Below are positions 24,831 to 30,287 of a stretch of 30,287 nt of DNA, in pieces (the stretch's first letter is position 1; each line of letters starts with the position of its first letter). Under the pieces are notes generated by a model, which was given only the letters and a program-made list of their open reading frames with translations, made no database searches and was not told where the DNA came from. The stretch covers positions 1 to 30,287 of IMG/VR virus record IMGVR_UViG_3300027752_000070. One strand, given 5' to 3'. Both the position numbers and the translations under genes were made by a program. Origin of the DNA: a virus.

Positions 24831-25243
24831 AAGTAGGATTAACAGCATCAACATTTGATTTACTTCATGCTGGACATATCGAAATGTTACGAGAAGCAAA
24901 AACTCAATGTGATTATCTTATAGCCGCACTTCAAATTGATCCAAGTATTGATAGAGAAAATAAGAACAAGCCAATTCAAAGCGTTGTTGAAAGATATACG
25001 CAACTGGAATCTGTTAGGTTTGTTGATGAAGTTATTCCATACCTGTATGAACAAGACCTAGAAGACATCTTACAAATGAGGAAAATTGATGTAAGAATCT
25101 TGGGTGATGAATACAGAGAAAGAGATTTCACAGGTAGAGATATATGTAAAGCTCGGGATACGGATTTATACTTTAATAGTAGAGATCACCGGTTTTCAAC
25201 TAGCGAATTGCGCGCACGTGTTACAAAGGGAGAAAGTAAATGA
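24827..25243 (+). CDS. Cytidylyltransferase-like protein (TagD/GCT type)
   Basis: A 138-residue nucleotidyltransferase. The N-terminal TASTFDLLHAGHIEMLREAK carries the HxGH motif (H14, H17) of the glycerol-3-phosphate cytidylyltransferase group, and the C-terminus has FSTSELRARV, matching the ISSTxLR-type signature. Family members transfer CMP or AMP to alcohol phosphates to make CDP-glycerol and similar compounds. It is embedded between gp44 and gp62 with ATGA overlaps on both sides, an arrangement also known from marine T4-like phages. The substrate is unknown: it could support modification of host envelope, nucleotide metabolism, or a role linked to replication. Confidence 0.88.
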   Translation: MKVGLTASTFDLLHAGHIEMLREAKTQCDYLIAALQIDPSIDRENKNKPIQSVVERYTQLESVRFVDEVIPYLYEQDLEDILQMRKIDVRILGDEYRERDFTGRDICKARDTDLYFNSRDHRFSTSELRARVTKGESK

Positions 25244-25617
25244 ATCCGTTCGATTATCTAAATGCTATTAATTATTCTAAAAAAGATATCATGATCGATG
25301 ATCTAACAGAAAAATCTTATAATTCTTTTATGGTTAATCGCAGTCTATCGTACTTTCCAGATACGGTGTTAGCTGCAAATGAAATGAATATTCACCATCA
25401 AATAGACCAACGTCTACAATTTGATTTTCTTATAAATATTATTCGTAAGCGGAAACGCTTTTCAAAATGGAATAAAAAGAAAACCGACAGTGACGTGGAA
25501 GTTGTGAAAGAATATTATGGCTATAACGAAGAAAAAGCCCTACAGGCCCTTAGCATTCTATCCACAGACCAACTCAATGAACTATATAAAAAGGTGAAAA
25601 AAGGTGGAAGAAGCTAA
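25240..25617 (+). CDS. 62: Clamp loader small subunit gp62
   Basis: A 125-residue protein (T4 gp62 has 187; marine versions are shorter). It begins NPFDYLNAINYSKKDIMIDD and has KSYNSFMVNRSLSYFPDTVL and ANEMNIHHQIDQRLQFDFL, segments typical of the gp62 family. It is not an ATPase itself but completes the gp44/62 loader. It overlaps the preceding cytidylyltransferase (ATGA) and the regA start. Assignment is strong from motifs and context despite the short length. Confidence 0.88.
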   Translation: MNPFDYLNAINYSKKDIMIDDLTEKSYNSFMVNRSLSYFPDTVLAANEMNIHHQIDQRLQFDFLINIIRKRKRFSKWNKKKTDSDVEVVKEYYGYNEEKALQALSILSTDQLNELYKKVKKGGRS

Positions 25618-26014
25618 ACTCGTAGAGTGGAACCCAAGCAAAATGCTTGAGATCATTCTTAACGAACCAGACGATTTTTTAAAAGTAAAAGAGACGCTTA
25701 CACGGATTGGAGTAGCATCCCGTAAAGAAAAAAAGCTATTTCAATCTTGTCATATACTACATAAGCAAGGTAGATATTTTATAGTGCATTTTAAAGAACT
25801 CTTTTTATTAGATGGTAAGAAATCTAATTTAGAAGAAAATGATGTAGCACGTAGAAACACCATTGCTACTCTTATGAGCGATTGGGGATTAGTATCAATC
25901 GAAAACAAAGAGGAAAGCCAACCGTTAGCTCCTTTAAGACAAATCAAAATTATATCCTTTAAAGAAAAAGACCAATGGGAACTTTGCCCAAAATATAATA
26001 TAGGAAATAAGTAG
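25604..26014 (+). CDS. regA: Translational repressor RegA
   Basis: A 136-residue RNA-binding repressor (T4 RegA has 122) that blocks translation of many early mRNAs at their start sites. The core matches T4: LEIILNEPDDFLKVKETLTR, QSCHILHKQGRYFIVHFKELF, ARRNTIATLMSDWGL, IISFKEKDQWELCPKYNIGN. The coding frame begins with a GTG at 25604 that overlaps gp62 and has AAGGTG upstream; the ATG at 25643 corresponds to the T4 start (MLEI versus MIEI) but has a poor ribosome site. If the GTG is used, a 13-residue extension results. Confidence 0.95.
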   Translation: MEEAKLVEWNPSKMLEIILNEPDDFLKVKETLTRIGVASRKEKKLFQSCHILHKQGRYFIVHFKELFLLDGKKSNLEENDVARRNTIATLMSDWGLVSIENKEESQPLAPLRQIKIISFKEKDQWELCPKYNIGNK

Positions 26015-26082
26015 AATTTGGGGTGTGGTCCACCTAGCAACAGAACGGACTGATTTTTTAATTAATTACTATAGGGCTATTT

Positions 26083-26844
26083 ATGGATCAATTGTTTGCT
26101 CTAGATTATGAACCTTCTGAATTTGAATACTACTCACAAAAAAGAAAAGTTAAAAAGGATCGAAAGCAAAGGAGACGGGAACAAGACGGATTACCGCCGT
26201 TATATGATATAACACCTATGACATATGCTCAGAGACAGGTATTTGAATCATATAACCAAGGCTGTAACCTGATGTTACACGGATGTGCTGGAACAGGTAA
26301 AACTTTTATCTCAGCGTATCTTGCCATAAGAGATATCATGCAAAAGGTTGATGGCAAAACCCAACTGCAAATCATACGTTCTGTAGTACCAACCCGAGAT
26401 GTAGGATTCCTTCCTGGTAGTCTGGCTGAAAAGGCCAAAGCATACGAAGCGCCTTATATACCAATATTCGCAGACCTTTATGGTCGCGGAGATGCATACG
26501 AAATACTAAAGAAAAAAACTAAAGTGAATTTTGAAACCACTTCTTTTATTAGAGGGTTAACATTTGATGATGCTATTATCATAGTCGATGAAGCTCAGAA
26601 CCTCACTTTCCATGAATTAGATTCGGTTATTACCCGTATTGGTGATAATAGTAGAATCATATTTTGTGGTGATTTTACTCAAACTGATTTTAAATGGAAA
26701 GATGAACAGCAAGGAATTGTTGACTTCATGAGAATTATCAGTAAAATGAGATCGTTTGATAGTATCGAGTTCCATAGACAAGACATTGTCCGAAGTGAAC
26801 TTGTCAAAGATTATATTTGCACAAAACTAGATTTGGGAATGTAA
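26083..26844 (+). CDS. phoH: PhoH-like ATPase
   Basis: A 253-residue protein of the PhoH family, common in marine phages. It has a basic N-terminus (RKVKKDRKQRRREQ), a TPMTYAQRQVFESY segment, Walker A GCAGTGKT (67-74) and Walker B IIIVDEAQN (about 165-173), then ITRIGDNSRIIFCGDFTQTD typical of the SF1-like PhoH core. In bacteria members are ATP-binding, some linked to phosphate starvation or RNA metabolism; the phage role is not settled. A short 68-base gap precedes it, without a clear shared-type promoter, so it probably belongs to the regA transcript. Confidence 0.92.
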   Translation: MDQLFALDYEPSEFEYYSQKRKVKKDRKQRRREQDGLPPLYDITPMTYAQRQVFESYNQGCNLMLHGCAGTGKTFISAYLAIRDIMQKVDGKTQLQIIRSVVPTRDVGFLPGSLAEKAKAYEAPYIPIFADLYGRGDAYEILKKKTKVNFETTSFIRGLTFDDAIIIVDEAQNLTFHELDSVITRIGDNSRIIFCGDFTQTDFKWKDEQQGIVDFMRIISKMRSFDSIEFHRQDIVRSELVKDYICTKLDLGM

Positions 26845-26846
26845 AT

Positions 26847-26876
26847 GTGTACATTCTAATTAAATTGTGTTATAAT
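26847..26876 (+). promoter_or_regulatory. Early-type promoter for hsp20
   Basis: GTGTAC (26847-26852), 18 bases, TATAAT (26871-26876), with TTGTGT directly before the -10. It begins just behind the phoH stop. The predicted RNA start near 26883 gives a leader of about 107 bases. Confidence 0.8.
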
Positions 26877-26882
26877 AGTACC

Positions 26883-26989
26883 ACTATCAATTAAAAAATT
26901 AATTATACGGTAGAAATACCGTATATATAATAACGGATGCGAAATGGTTTCGGTCCTAGCATAACCTTGCTTTTATTAGGAGGTCAATC
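26883..26989 (+). ncRNA. ROSE-like RNA thermometer leader of hsp20
   Basis: The leader folds by eye into successive hairpins. Hairpin 1: TATACGGTA/TACCGTATA with a GAAA loop (26904-26925). Hairpin 2: GGAT, bulged G, CGAAA, loop TGG, TTTCG, GTCC (26935-26956, including one U-G pair). Hairpin 3: ACCTTGCT (26964-26971) with AGGAGGT (26978-26984), a 6-base loop and an unpaired G26969. A weak AT-rich stem (26889-26904) may precede them and shares bases with hairpin 1. Hairpin 3 sequesters the whole ribosome site. A UUGCU opposite AGGA around a bulged G is the defining part of ROSE thermometers, which control small heat-shock genes; the gene behind it is Hsp20. Confidence 0.75.
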
Positions 26990-27490
26990 ATGACAGCACA
27001 AGGTGTACATACTCTTTTCCCTCGATCAGCGTTTTTGGGTTTCGATCATTTATTTGATGAACTCGATCGTGTTGCAAAACATGCAAACGATAACTATCCG
27101 CCACATAACATTGTCAAAATTAATGACACTAGCTATTTAATTGAGTTAGCTGTTGCTGGTTTCGCTCGCGATGAGCTTGACATTGAAGTGAAAGATAGAT
27201 CGCTGACGGTATCAGGGAAACATGAGAATCGAGGCAGAGAATACGTCCATAAGGGCATCTCAGCCAAGAAGTTTCTCCGTTCATTCCGACTGTCGGAATA
27301 TGTTCAAGTAAACGGAGCAGATCTAATAGACGGCGTACTTGCTATTAATTTAGAGGTAGTCGTCCCAGAAGAAATGCGTCCTCGTAAAATTGGTATTTCA
27401 AAATCACGAGGAGTCACAAATGACAACACAAACAATAGCGTTCCGGAGACCCACTTTCTCACTGAAGAAAGCGCTTCAACCGGTAAGTAA
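26990..27490 (+). CDS. hsp20: Small heat-shock protein Hsp20
   Basis: A 166-residue alpha-crystallin-type chaperone that holds unfolding proteins in a soluble state. The crystallin domain runs from about residue 39 to 128 (PPHNIVKINDTSYLIELAVAG, DELDIEVKDRSLTVSGKHE, KKFLRSFRLSEYVQVNGADL, GVLAINLEV). The C-terminal IxI anchor is IGI (134-136). The N-terminus (LFPRSAFLGFDHLFDELDRV) resembles IbpA-type proteins. The last 30 residues or so (SRGVTNDNTNNSVPE...) are low-complexity and coincide with the next gene's start. Expression is probably early and heat-dependent through the structured leader. Confidence 0.96.
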   Translation: MTAQGVHTLFPRSAFLGFDHLFDELDRVAKHANDNYPPHNIVKINDTSYLIELAVAGFARDELDIEVKDRSLTVSGKHENRGREYVHKGISAKKFLRSFRLSEYVQVNGADLIDGVLAINLEVVVPEEMRPRKIGISKSRGVTNDNTNNSVPETHFLTEESASTGK

Positions 27491-27659
27491 TACTCTCGTT
27501 CACCTCTATGAGGCGTTCGTGGAAGCTCGTCGTTTAAAGGCGGCAATGGAAACAGCACAGATATTACAATATCATGCTGAGTACAAGAATATGCCAGTAG
27601 TAGATATTTACAAGGATATCCTAGCAAATACTACTCCCTTTAAAGTAAACGACAAATAA
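27420..27659 (+). CDS. Hypothetical 79-aa protein overlapping the hsp20 end
   Basis: A 79-residue protein in another frame that begins 71 bases before the hsp20 stop. The ATG at 27420 has GAGGAG 7 bases upstream, a strong site inside hsp20; the longer open frame back to 27390 lacks one. The product is basic at the N-terminus (RRPTFSLKKALQPVSN) and helical afterwards (LVHLYEAFVEARRLKAAMET, ILQYHAEYKN), ending in DILANTTPFKVNDK. I do not recognise it. A terminator follows 6 bases after the stop. Confidence 0.7.
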   Translation: MTTQTIAFRRPTFSLKKALQPVSNTLVHLYEAFVEARRLKAAMETAQILQYHAEYKNMPVVDIYKDILANTTPFKVNDK

Positions 27660-27664
27660 AACTG

Positions 27665-27686
27665 GGGCGGTGAGAGCCGCCCTTTT
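27665..27686 (+). terminator. Terminator after the hsp20 unit
   Basis: GGGCGG (27665-27670) pairs with CCGCCC (27677-27682), loop TGAGAG, followed by TTTT. It closes the hsp20 unit 6 bases after a stop and precedes the M15 peptidase by 14 bases, so it may be partly read through. Confidence 0.85.
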
Positions 27687-27699
27687 CACTGGAGAAAAT

Positions 27700-28164
27700 A
27701 TGAAACTATCTAACAATTTTTCACTAGCTGAGTTCACAAAATCTCAGACCGCAGAACGTAAAGGCATTGATAATACCCCGGAAGGAGATCATCTAGATGC
27801 AGCGATCGCTCTTTTTGAGAATGTTGTACAACGTGTACGAGACGAGTTTGGTCCTACTGTGCTTAATAGTGGTTATCGCTCCCCTGAGCTTAATTCTGCT
27901 GTTGGCGGCTCTAGTACGAGTCAGCACTGTAAAGGTCAAGCAGCTGATATCGAAGTACCCGGAACACCGAACGCAGAACTAGCAGAGTGGATTCGTGATA
28001 ATCTAGATTTCGATCAGTTAATCCTTGAGTTTTATACTCCGGGCATTCCTGATTCTGGCTGGGTTCATGTTTCTTATAACCCTGATGGGGAAAACCGTAA
28101 ATCAATTTTAACAGCATCTCGTATAGATGGCAAAACACAATATAGTGAAGGAATTAATGCATAA
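27700..28164 (+). CDS. M15-type D-Ala-D-Ala peptidase, probable endolysin
   Basis: A 154-residue Zn peptidase of the M15 group that cleaves peptide bridges in peptidoglycan. The Zn ligands are H76 and D83 in SQHCKGQAADIEV and H123 in WVHVSY; LNSGYRSPELNSAVGG is the usual preceding substrate loop. The N-terminal LSNNFSLAEFTKSQTAERKG segment is typical of phage versions. I chose the ATG at 27700, which has GGAG 5 bases upstream; an open frame back to 27670 runs through the terminator stem and is rejected. No signal peptide is visible, so a holin or host lysis of the membrane would be needed for access; no holin is seen nearby. Confidence 0.9.
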   Translation: MKLSNNFSLAEFTKSQTAERKGIDNTPEGDHLDAAIALFENVVQRVRDEFGPTVLNSGYRSPELNSAVGGSSTSQHCKGQAADIEVPGTPNAELAEWIRDNLDFDQLILEFYTPGIPDSGWVHVSYNPDGENRKSILTASRIDGKTQYSEGINA

Positions 28165-28310
28165 TGGCAACTAGAACAATGGCCGGCGTCTCGTGGCGCC
28201 CTGAGTCAACCGGTAAAGGTACATCGATTGGTAGAGGTATACTCAAGACATCAAGTATGAACAAGAGCAAAAAACGTTCTTATAAAGCATATAGAGGCCA
28301 GGGAAAATGA
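28164..28310 (+). CDS. Small basic hypothetical protein (48 aa)
   Basis: A 48-residue ORF whose ATG overlaps the peptidase stop (TAATG at 28162-28166) and whose stop overlaps the peroxiredoxin start (ATGA at 28307-28310). The sequence is rich in Gly, Ser, Lys and Arg: MATRTMAGVSWRPESTGKGT, then SIGRGILKTSSMNKSKKRSY. It is strongly basic in the C-terminal half, which fits a nucleic-acid or membrane-surface binding peptide; that is inference. The exact overlaps at both ends make it likely real. Confidence 0.65.
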   Translation: MATRTMAGVSWRPESTGKGTSIGRGILKTSSMNKSKKRSYKAYRGQGK

Positions 28311-28867
28311 ATGCCAATTTACTACCACCTGTTGTGCCAAATGTCACTTTCAAGAAGAGAGTGAGAGATGAATCTATTGGAGGGGATAACCCATTCAAAT
28401 GGATAGACCTAACAACAAAAGAGATTTTTCTAGGCAATCGGGTTTTAGTGTTTTCTTTACCAGGGGCATTTACTCCTACTTGTTCCACATATCAAGTGCC
28501 TGGATTCGTAGAACAAAGCCAAGCTATTAAATCACATGGAATAGATCAAATCTATGTACTATCGGTTAACGATACATTTGTTATGAGAAAATGGATGATC
28601 GAGCAAAATGCATTTGGTAAGATTGATTTCCTTCCAGATGGGAATTGTGAATTTACTGATCAAATGAATATGGCTATGGATATGTCTATAATAGGCTTTG
28701 GTAAAAGATCACGTAGGTATGCCATGATTGTAGAAAACGGTGTTATTGAACAGATGTTCATTGAACCCAACTCTACAAGAAAAAATCCTGATCCGTATGG
28801 AGAATCATCGCCGGAATCAGTTCTAAACTATTTAGAGATGATTAAACCGGATGTAGTATATGGTTGA
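28307..28867 (+). CDS. Peroxiredoxin (Prx5-like)
   Basis: A 186-residue thiol peroxidase of the AhpC/TSA superfamily. The catalytic segment is FSLPGAFTPTCSTYQ with peroxidatic C59; the preceding VLVFSLPG strand and the following VPGFVEQSQAIKSHGIDQIYVLSVND are typical of the Prx5 group. KRSRRYAMIVENGVIEQMFIE carries the conserved Arg. A second Cys (in DGNCEFTD) could act in resolution. It would reduce H2O2 or alkyl peroxides during infection, using host thioredoxin or glutathione. It starts inside the 48-aa ORF stop and overlaps the 43-aa ORF by 8 bases. Confidence 0.92.
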   Translation: MNANLLPPVVPNVTFKKRVRDESIGGDNPFKWIDLTTKEIFLGNRVLVFSLPGAFTPTCSTYQVPGFVEQSQAIKSHGIDQIYVLSVNDTFVMRKWMIEQNAFGKIDFLPDGNCEFTDQMNMAMDMSIIGFGKRSRRYAMIVENGVIEQMFIEPNSTRKNPDPYGESSPESVLNYLEMIKPDVVYG

Positions 28868-28991
28868 AAAATATGTGCCCGAGACTGACTCAGCTGGTTA
28901 TACTTGGTCTGATTTTGTAGACGAGTTTTGGGGCGTTACCCGGGTGCATGATAAATGTGGTACACCTGATTGTTGCAAAAAGTGTAAGTAA
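28860..28991 (+). CDS. Small Cys-rich hypothetical protein (43 aa)
   Basis: A 43-residue ORF starting 8 bases before the peroxiredoxin stop. It reads MVEKYVPETDSAGYTWSDFV, then DEFWGVTRVHDKCGTPDCCK and KCK. Four Cys and one His (HDKCGTPDCCKKC) in the last 14 residues look like a small metal-binding or redox-active knuckle. Its tight linkage to a peroxiredoxin is suggestive of a redox partner, but this is inference. The stop codon lies within the loop of a following hairpin. Confidence 0.6.
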   Translation: MVEKYVPETDSAGYTWSDFVDEFWGVTRVHDKCGTPDCCKKCK

Positions 28992-29002
28992 TCTACACTT
29001 TT
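28978..29002 (+). terminator. AT-rich terminator-like hairpin after the peroxiredoxin unit
   Basis: AAAAGTGTA (28978-28986) and TACACTTTT (28994-29002) form a perfect 9-bp stem with a 7-base loop and end in a T run. The second arm can instead pair with a further AAAAGTGTA at 29025-29033, giving alternative structures. Confidence 0.55.
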
Positions 29003-29050
29003 ATGTACATAAAACTGTATGTAAAAAAGTGTAAATAATAGTATACTTTT
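28994..29050 (+). repeat. Alternating inverted repeats overlapping the gp43 promoter
   Basis: After TACACTTTT (28994-29002) comes AAAAGTGTA (29025-29033), then TATACTTTT (29042-29050), which contains most of the -35 GTATAC. Between the first two arms lies a further stem TACATA/TATGTA (29006-29011 with 29018-29023). Each arm can pair with either neighbour. Confidence 0.6.
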
Positions 29051-29070
29051 CTGCCAATACAGTGTATAAT
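29041..29070 (+). promoter_or_regulatory. Early-type promoter for gp43
   Basis: GTATAC (29041-29046), 18 bases, TATAAT (29065-29070), with CAGTG directly before the -10. It is the fourth copy of the shared promoter architecture. The expected RNA start is near 29077, 17 bases before the gp43 ATG. Confidence 0.8.
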
Positions 29071-29093
29071 GGTCTATTCGTTATGGAGAAGTT

Positions 29094-30287
29094 ATGTCAT
29101 TTTATACGTCTATAAGTCGTTATGCAAATTCAATTCTTTACCGTGGTTATTCTGACAGCGGTGAACGTGTCCAAAGAAAAGAAAAATTCAAACCTACATT
29201 ATATACAAAAGCTCGAGAAATCACGGGCTGGACATCTATTGATGGAACTGATGTAGATGCTATCAAATTTGATTCAATGAAAGAGGCAAAAACCCATATA
29301 GAAATGTATCGCGATGTTGCTGGATATAAGCTGTATGGTGCTAAGAACTATCTTCACCAATATATCACAGAAAAGTTTCCACGTGATATTACCTTTGATC
29401 GTGATATGATTAATGTTCTTACGATTGATATTGAAACTGCATACGAAGATGGATTTCCTGATCCATCTAAAGCAGATCAACAAGTGTTAGCAATTACTGT
29501 TAAATCTAGCAAGAATGAATATTACCGCGTCTGGGGGTATGGTGACTTTGATACAGAAAAATCTTTGATTCAGCCTGTGCATTTTATCAAGTGTGAATCA
29601 GAATTTGATCTGCTTACAAAGTTTCTTCATTATTGGAATAACCCTGTTCATAGTCCAGATGTTGTAACTGGTTGGAATACTCGATTCTTTGATATTCCAT
29701 ACCTTGTCAATCGTACTGGAAAGATAGTCGGCGCAGAAGCTGTTAACAAATTCTCACCATGGGGATTAGTTGATTATCGTCAAGTTACCAGGCGTATGAG
29801 AAGCGAAGATACATATGATCTCAAAGGTATCAGTCAATTAGATTATCTAGAACTTTTTCAAAAGTTCGGTTATTCATATGGTGCACAGGAATCATACAAG
29901 CTGGATCATATTGCTTCGGTAGTTCTTGGTGAAAAGAAATTGTCGTTCGAAGAATCCGGATCATTGCGTAATCTTTATAAAGATGACTATCAGAAATATA
30001 TTGATTACAACATGAAAGATGTTCAGCTCGTAGAACGCCTCGAAGACAAAATGGGCTTGATTACTCTTGCTATTACTGTGGCGTATAAAGGTGGTGTGAA
30101 TTACAATGATACATTTGGTACTACATCAATATGGGAATCAATCATCTATCGTAAGCTTCAATCTCTGCGTAAAGTGCCACCACTTGAGGTAATACCTGCT
30201 GTAAAACAATCATTTGCTGGTGGTTATGTTAAAGAGCCACAAGTTGGGTTACATGATTGGGTCGTGTCATTCGATTTAAACTCTCTG
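29094..30287 (+). CDS. 43: DNA polymerase gp43, family B (3' partial)
   Basis: The first 398 residues of the replicative polymerase (T4 gp43 has 898); the gene runs off the right edge. The N-terminal domain begins SFYTSISRYANSILYRGYSD. The 3'-5' exonuclease motifs are Exo I IDIETAYEDG (D112 and E114, the same numbering as T4), Exo II GWNTRFFDIPY (about 196-206) and Exo III YNMKDVQLVERLE (about 307). The window stops in FDLNSL, the start of polymerase motif A that carries the first catalytic Asp. The ATG at 29094 has GGAG 6 bases upstream. This is the main proofreading replicase, acting with gp45 and gp44/62. Confidence 0.96.
   Translation, partial: MSFYTSISRYANSILYRGYSDSGERVQRKEKFKPTLYTKAREITGWTSIDGTDVDAIKFDSMKEAKTHIEMYRDVAGYKLYGAKNYLHQYITEKFPRDITFDRDMINVLTIDIETAYEDGFPDPSKADQQVLAITVKSSKNEYYRVWGYGDFDTEKSLIQPVHFIKCESEFDLLTKFLHYWNNPVHSPDVVTGWNTRFFDIPYLVNRTGKIVGAEAVNKFSPWGLVDYRQVTRRMRSEDTYDLKGISQLDYLELFQKFGYSYGAQESYKLDHIASVVLGEKKLSFEESGSLRNLYKDDYQKYIDYNMKDVQLVERLEDKMGLITLAITVAYKGGVNYNDTFGTTSIWESIIYRKLQSLRKVPPLEVIPAVKQSFAGGYVKEPQVGLHDWVVSFDLNSL

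Noticed and set aside
26058-26076. T7-like promoter core (ACTATAGGG) before phoH
   Set aside because: Only the last 9 bases match the T7 consensus and no single-subunit RNA polymerase gene is seen; chance is more likely in AT-rich sequence.
27670-27699. Longer N-terminus for the M15 peptidase
   Set aside because: The extra codons run through the terminator stem; the ATG at 27700 has GGAG at good spacing and a family-like N-terminus.
29024-29040. GTGTAAATAATAG as a late promoter before gp43
   Set aside because: It lacks the TATAAATA core, and gp43 already has a clear early-type promoter.
1-30287. tRNA genes, insertion sequences, attachment sites or an origin
   Set aside because: I saw no cloverleaf-like segment, no transposase or integrase motif and no terminal inverted repeats; gaps between genes are too short for most of these.

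Overview
The window is an AT-rich segment of a T4-like myovirus (tailed phage with a contractile tail). All coding is on the plus strand, genes are packed with ATGA/TAATG overlaps, and no stretch over about 110 bases lacks a gene or an identifiable signal. Gene order and content (gp13-gp14-gp15-gp16-gp17-gp18-gp19-gp20-gp67-gp21-gp22-gp23, then uvsY-uvsW, gp55, gp47-gp46, gp45-gp44-gp62-regA, phoH, hsp20, gp43) match the marine 'exoT-even' relatives of T4 that infect cyanobacteria, SAR11 and other ocean bacteria. PhoH, Hsp20, a peroxiredoxin, a cytidylyltransferase-like protein and LDSxExIxLI fibre repeats support a marine origin. No photosynthesis genes are present. The ROSE-like leader of hsp20 hints at a proteobacterial host, but this is inference.

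Layout. 1-3738: tail-fibre/adhesin cluster, made of a fibre with 57-base tandem repeats (cut by the left edge), a 70-aa protein, a 635-aa probable adhesin and a His-rich 137-aa protein. 3739-10781: neck, tail terminator, DNA packaging, tail sheath and tube. 10885-16004: portal, prohead core, protease, scaffold and major capsid. 16088-16660: a second tail-tube-like protein. 16680-18606: recombination mediator UvsY and helicase UvsW. 18619-19965: a small acidic protein, the late sigma factor gp55 and a 58-aa protein. 19946-22709: the gp47/gp46 recombination nuclease. 22709-26014: clamp, clamp loader and RegA, with three small or accessory genes interleaved. 26083-28991: auxiliary genes (phoH, hsp20, M15 peptidase, peroxiredoxin and three small ORFs). 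29094-end: DNA polymerase gp43, cut by the right edge.

Regulation can be read from the sequence. Structural genes are preceded by T4-type late promoters (TATAAATA) at 3776, 8186, 12697 and 16075, with CATAAATA at 14649. These are the expected targets of gp55, encoded here, acting with the gp45 clamp, also encoded here. Four replication/auxiliary units (gp55, gp45, hsp20, gp43) each start with an early-type promoter sharing one architecture: RTRTAC, exactly 18 bases, TATAAT, with TGTG or GTGT just before the -10. Factor-independent terminators lie after gp19, gp23, the gp45 operon and the hsp20 unit, and an alternating inverted-repeat cluster lies before gp43.

The most notable element is the roughly 107-base leader of hsp20 (26883-26989). 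It folds by eye into successive hairpins. The last one pairs TTGCT with AGGA of the ribosome-binding site around a bulged G, which is the hallmark of ROSE-type RNA thermometers. A phage-borne heat sensor controlling a phage-borne small heat-shock protein is the best candidate here for an undescribed system.
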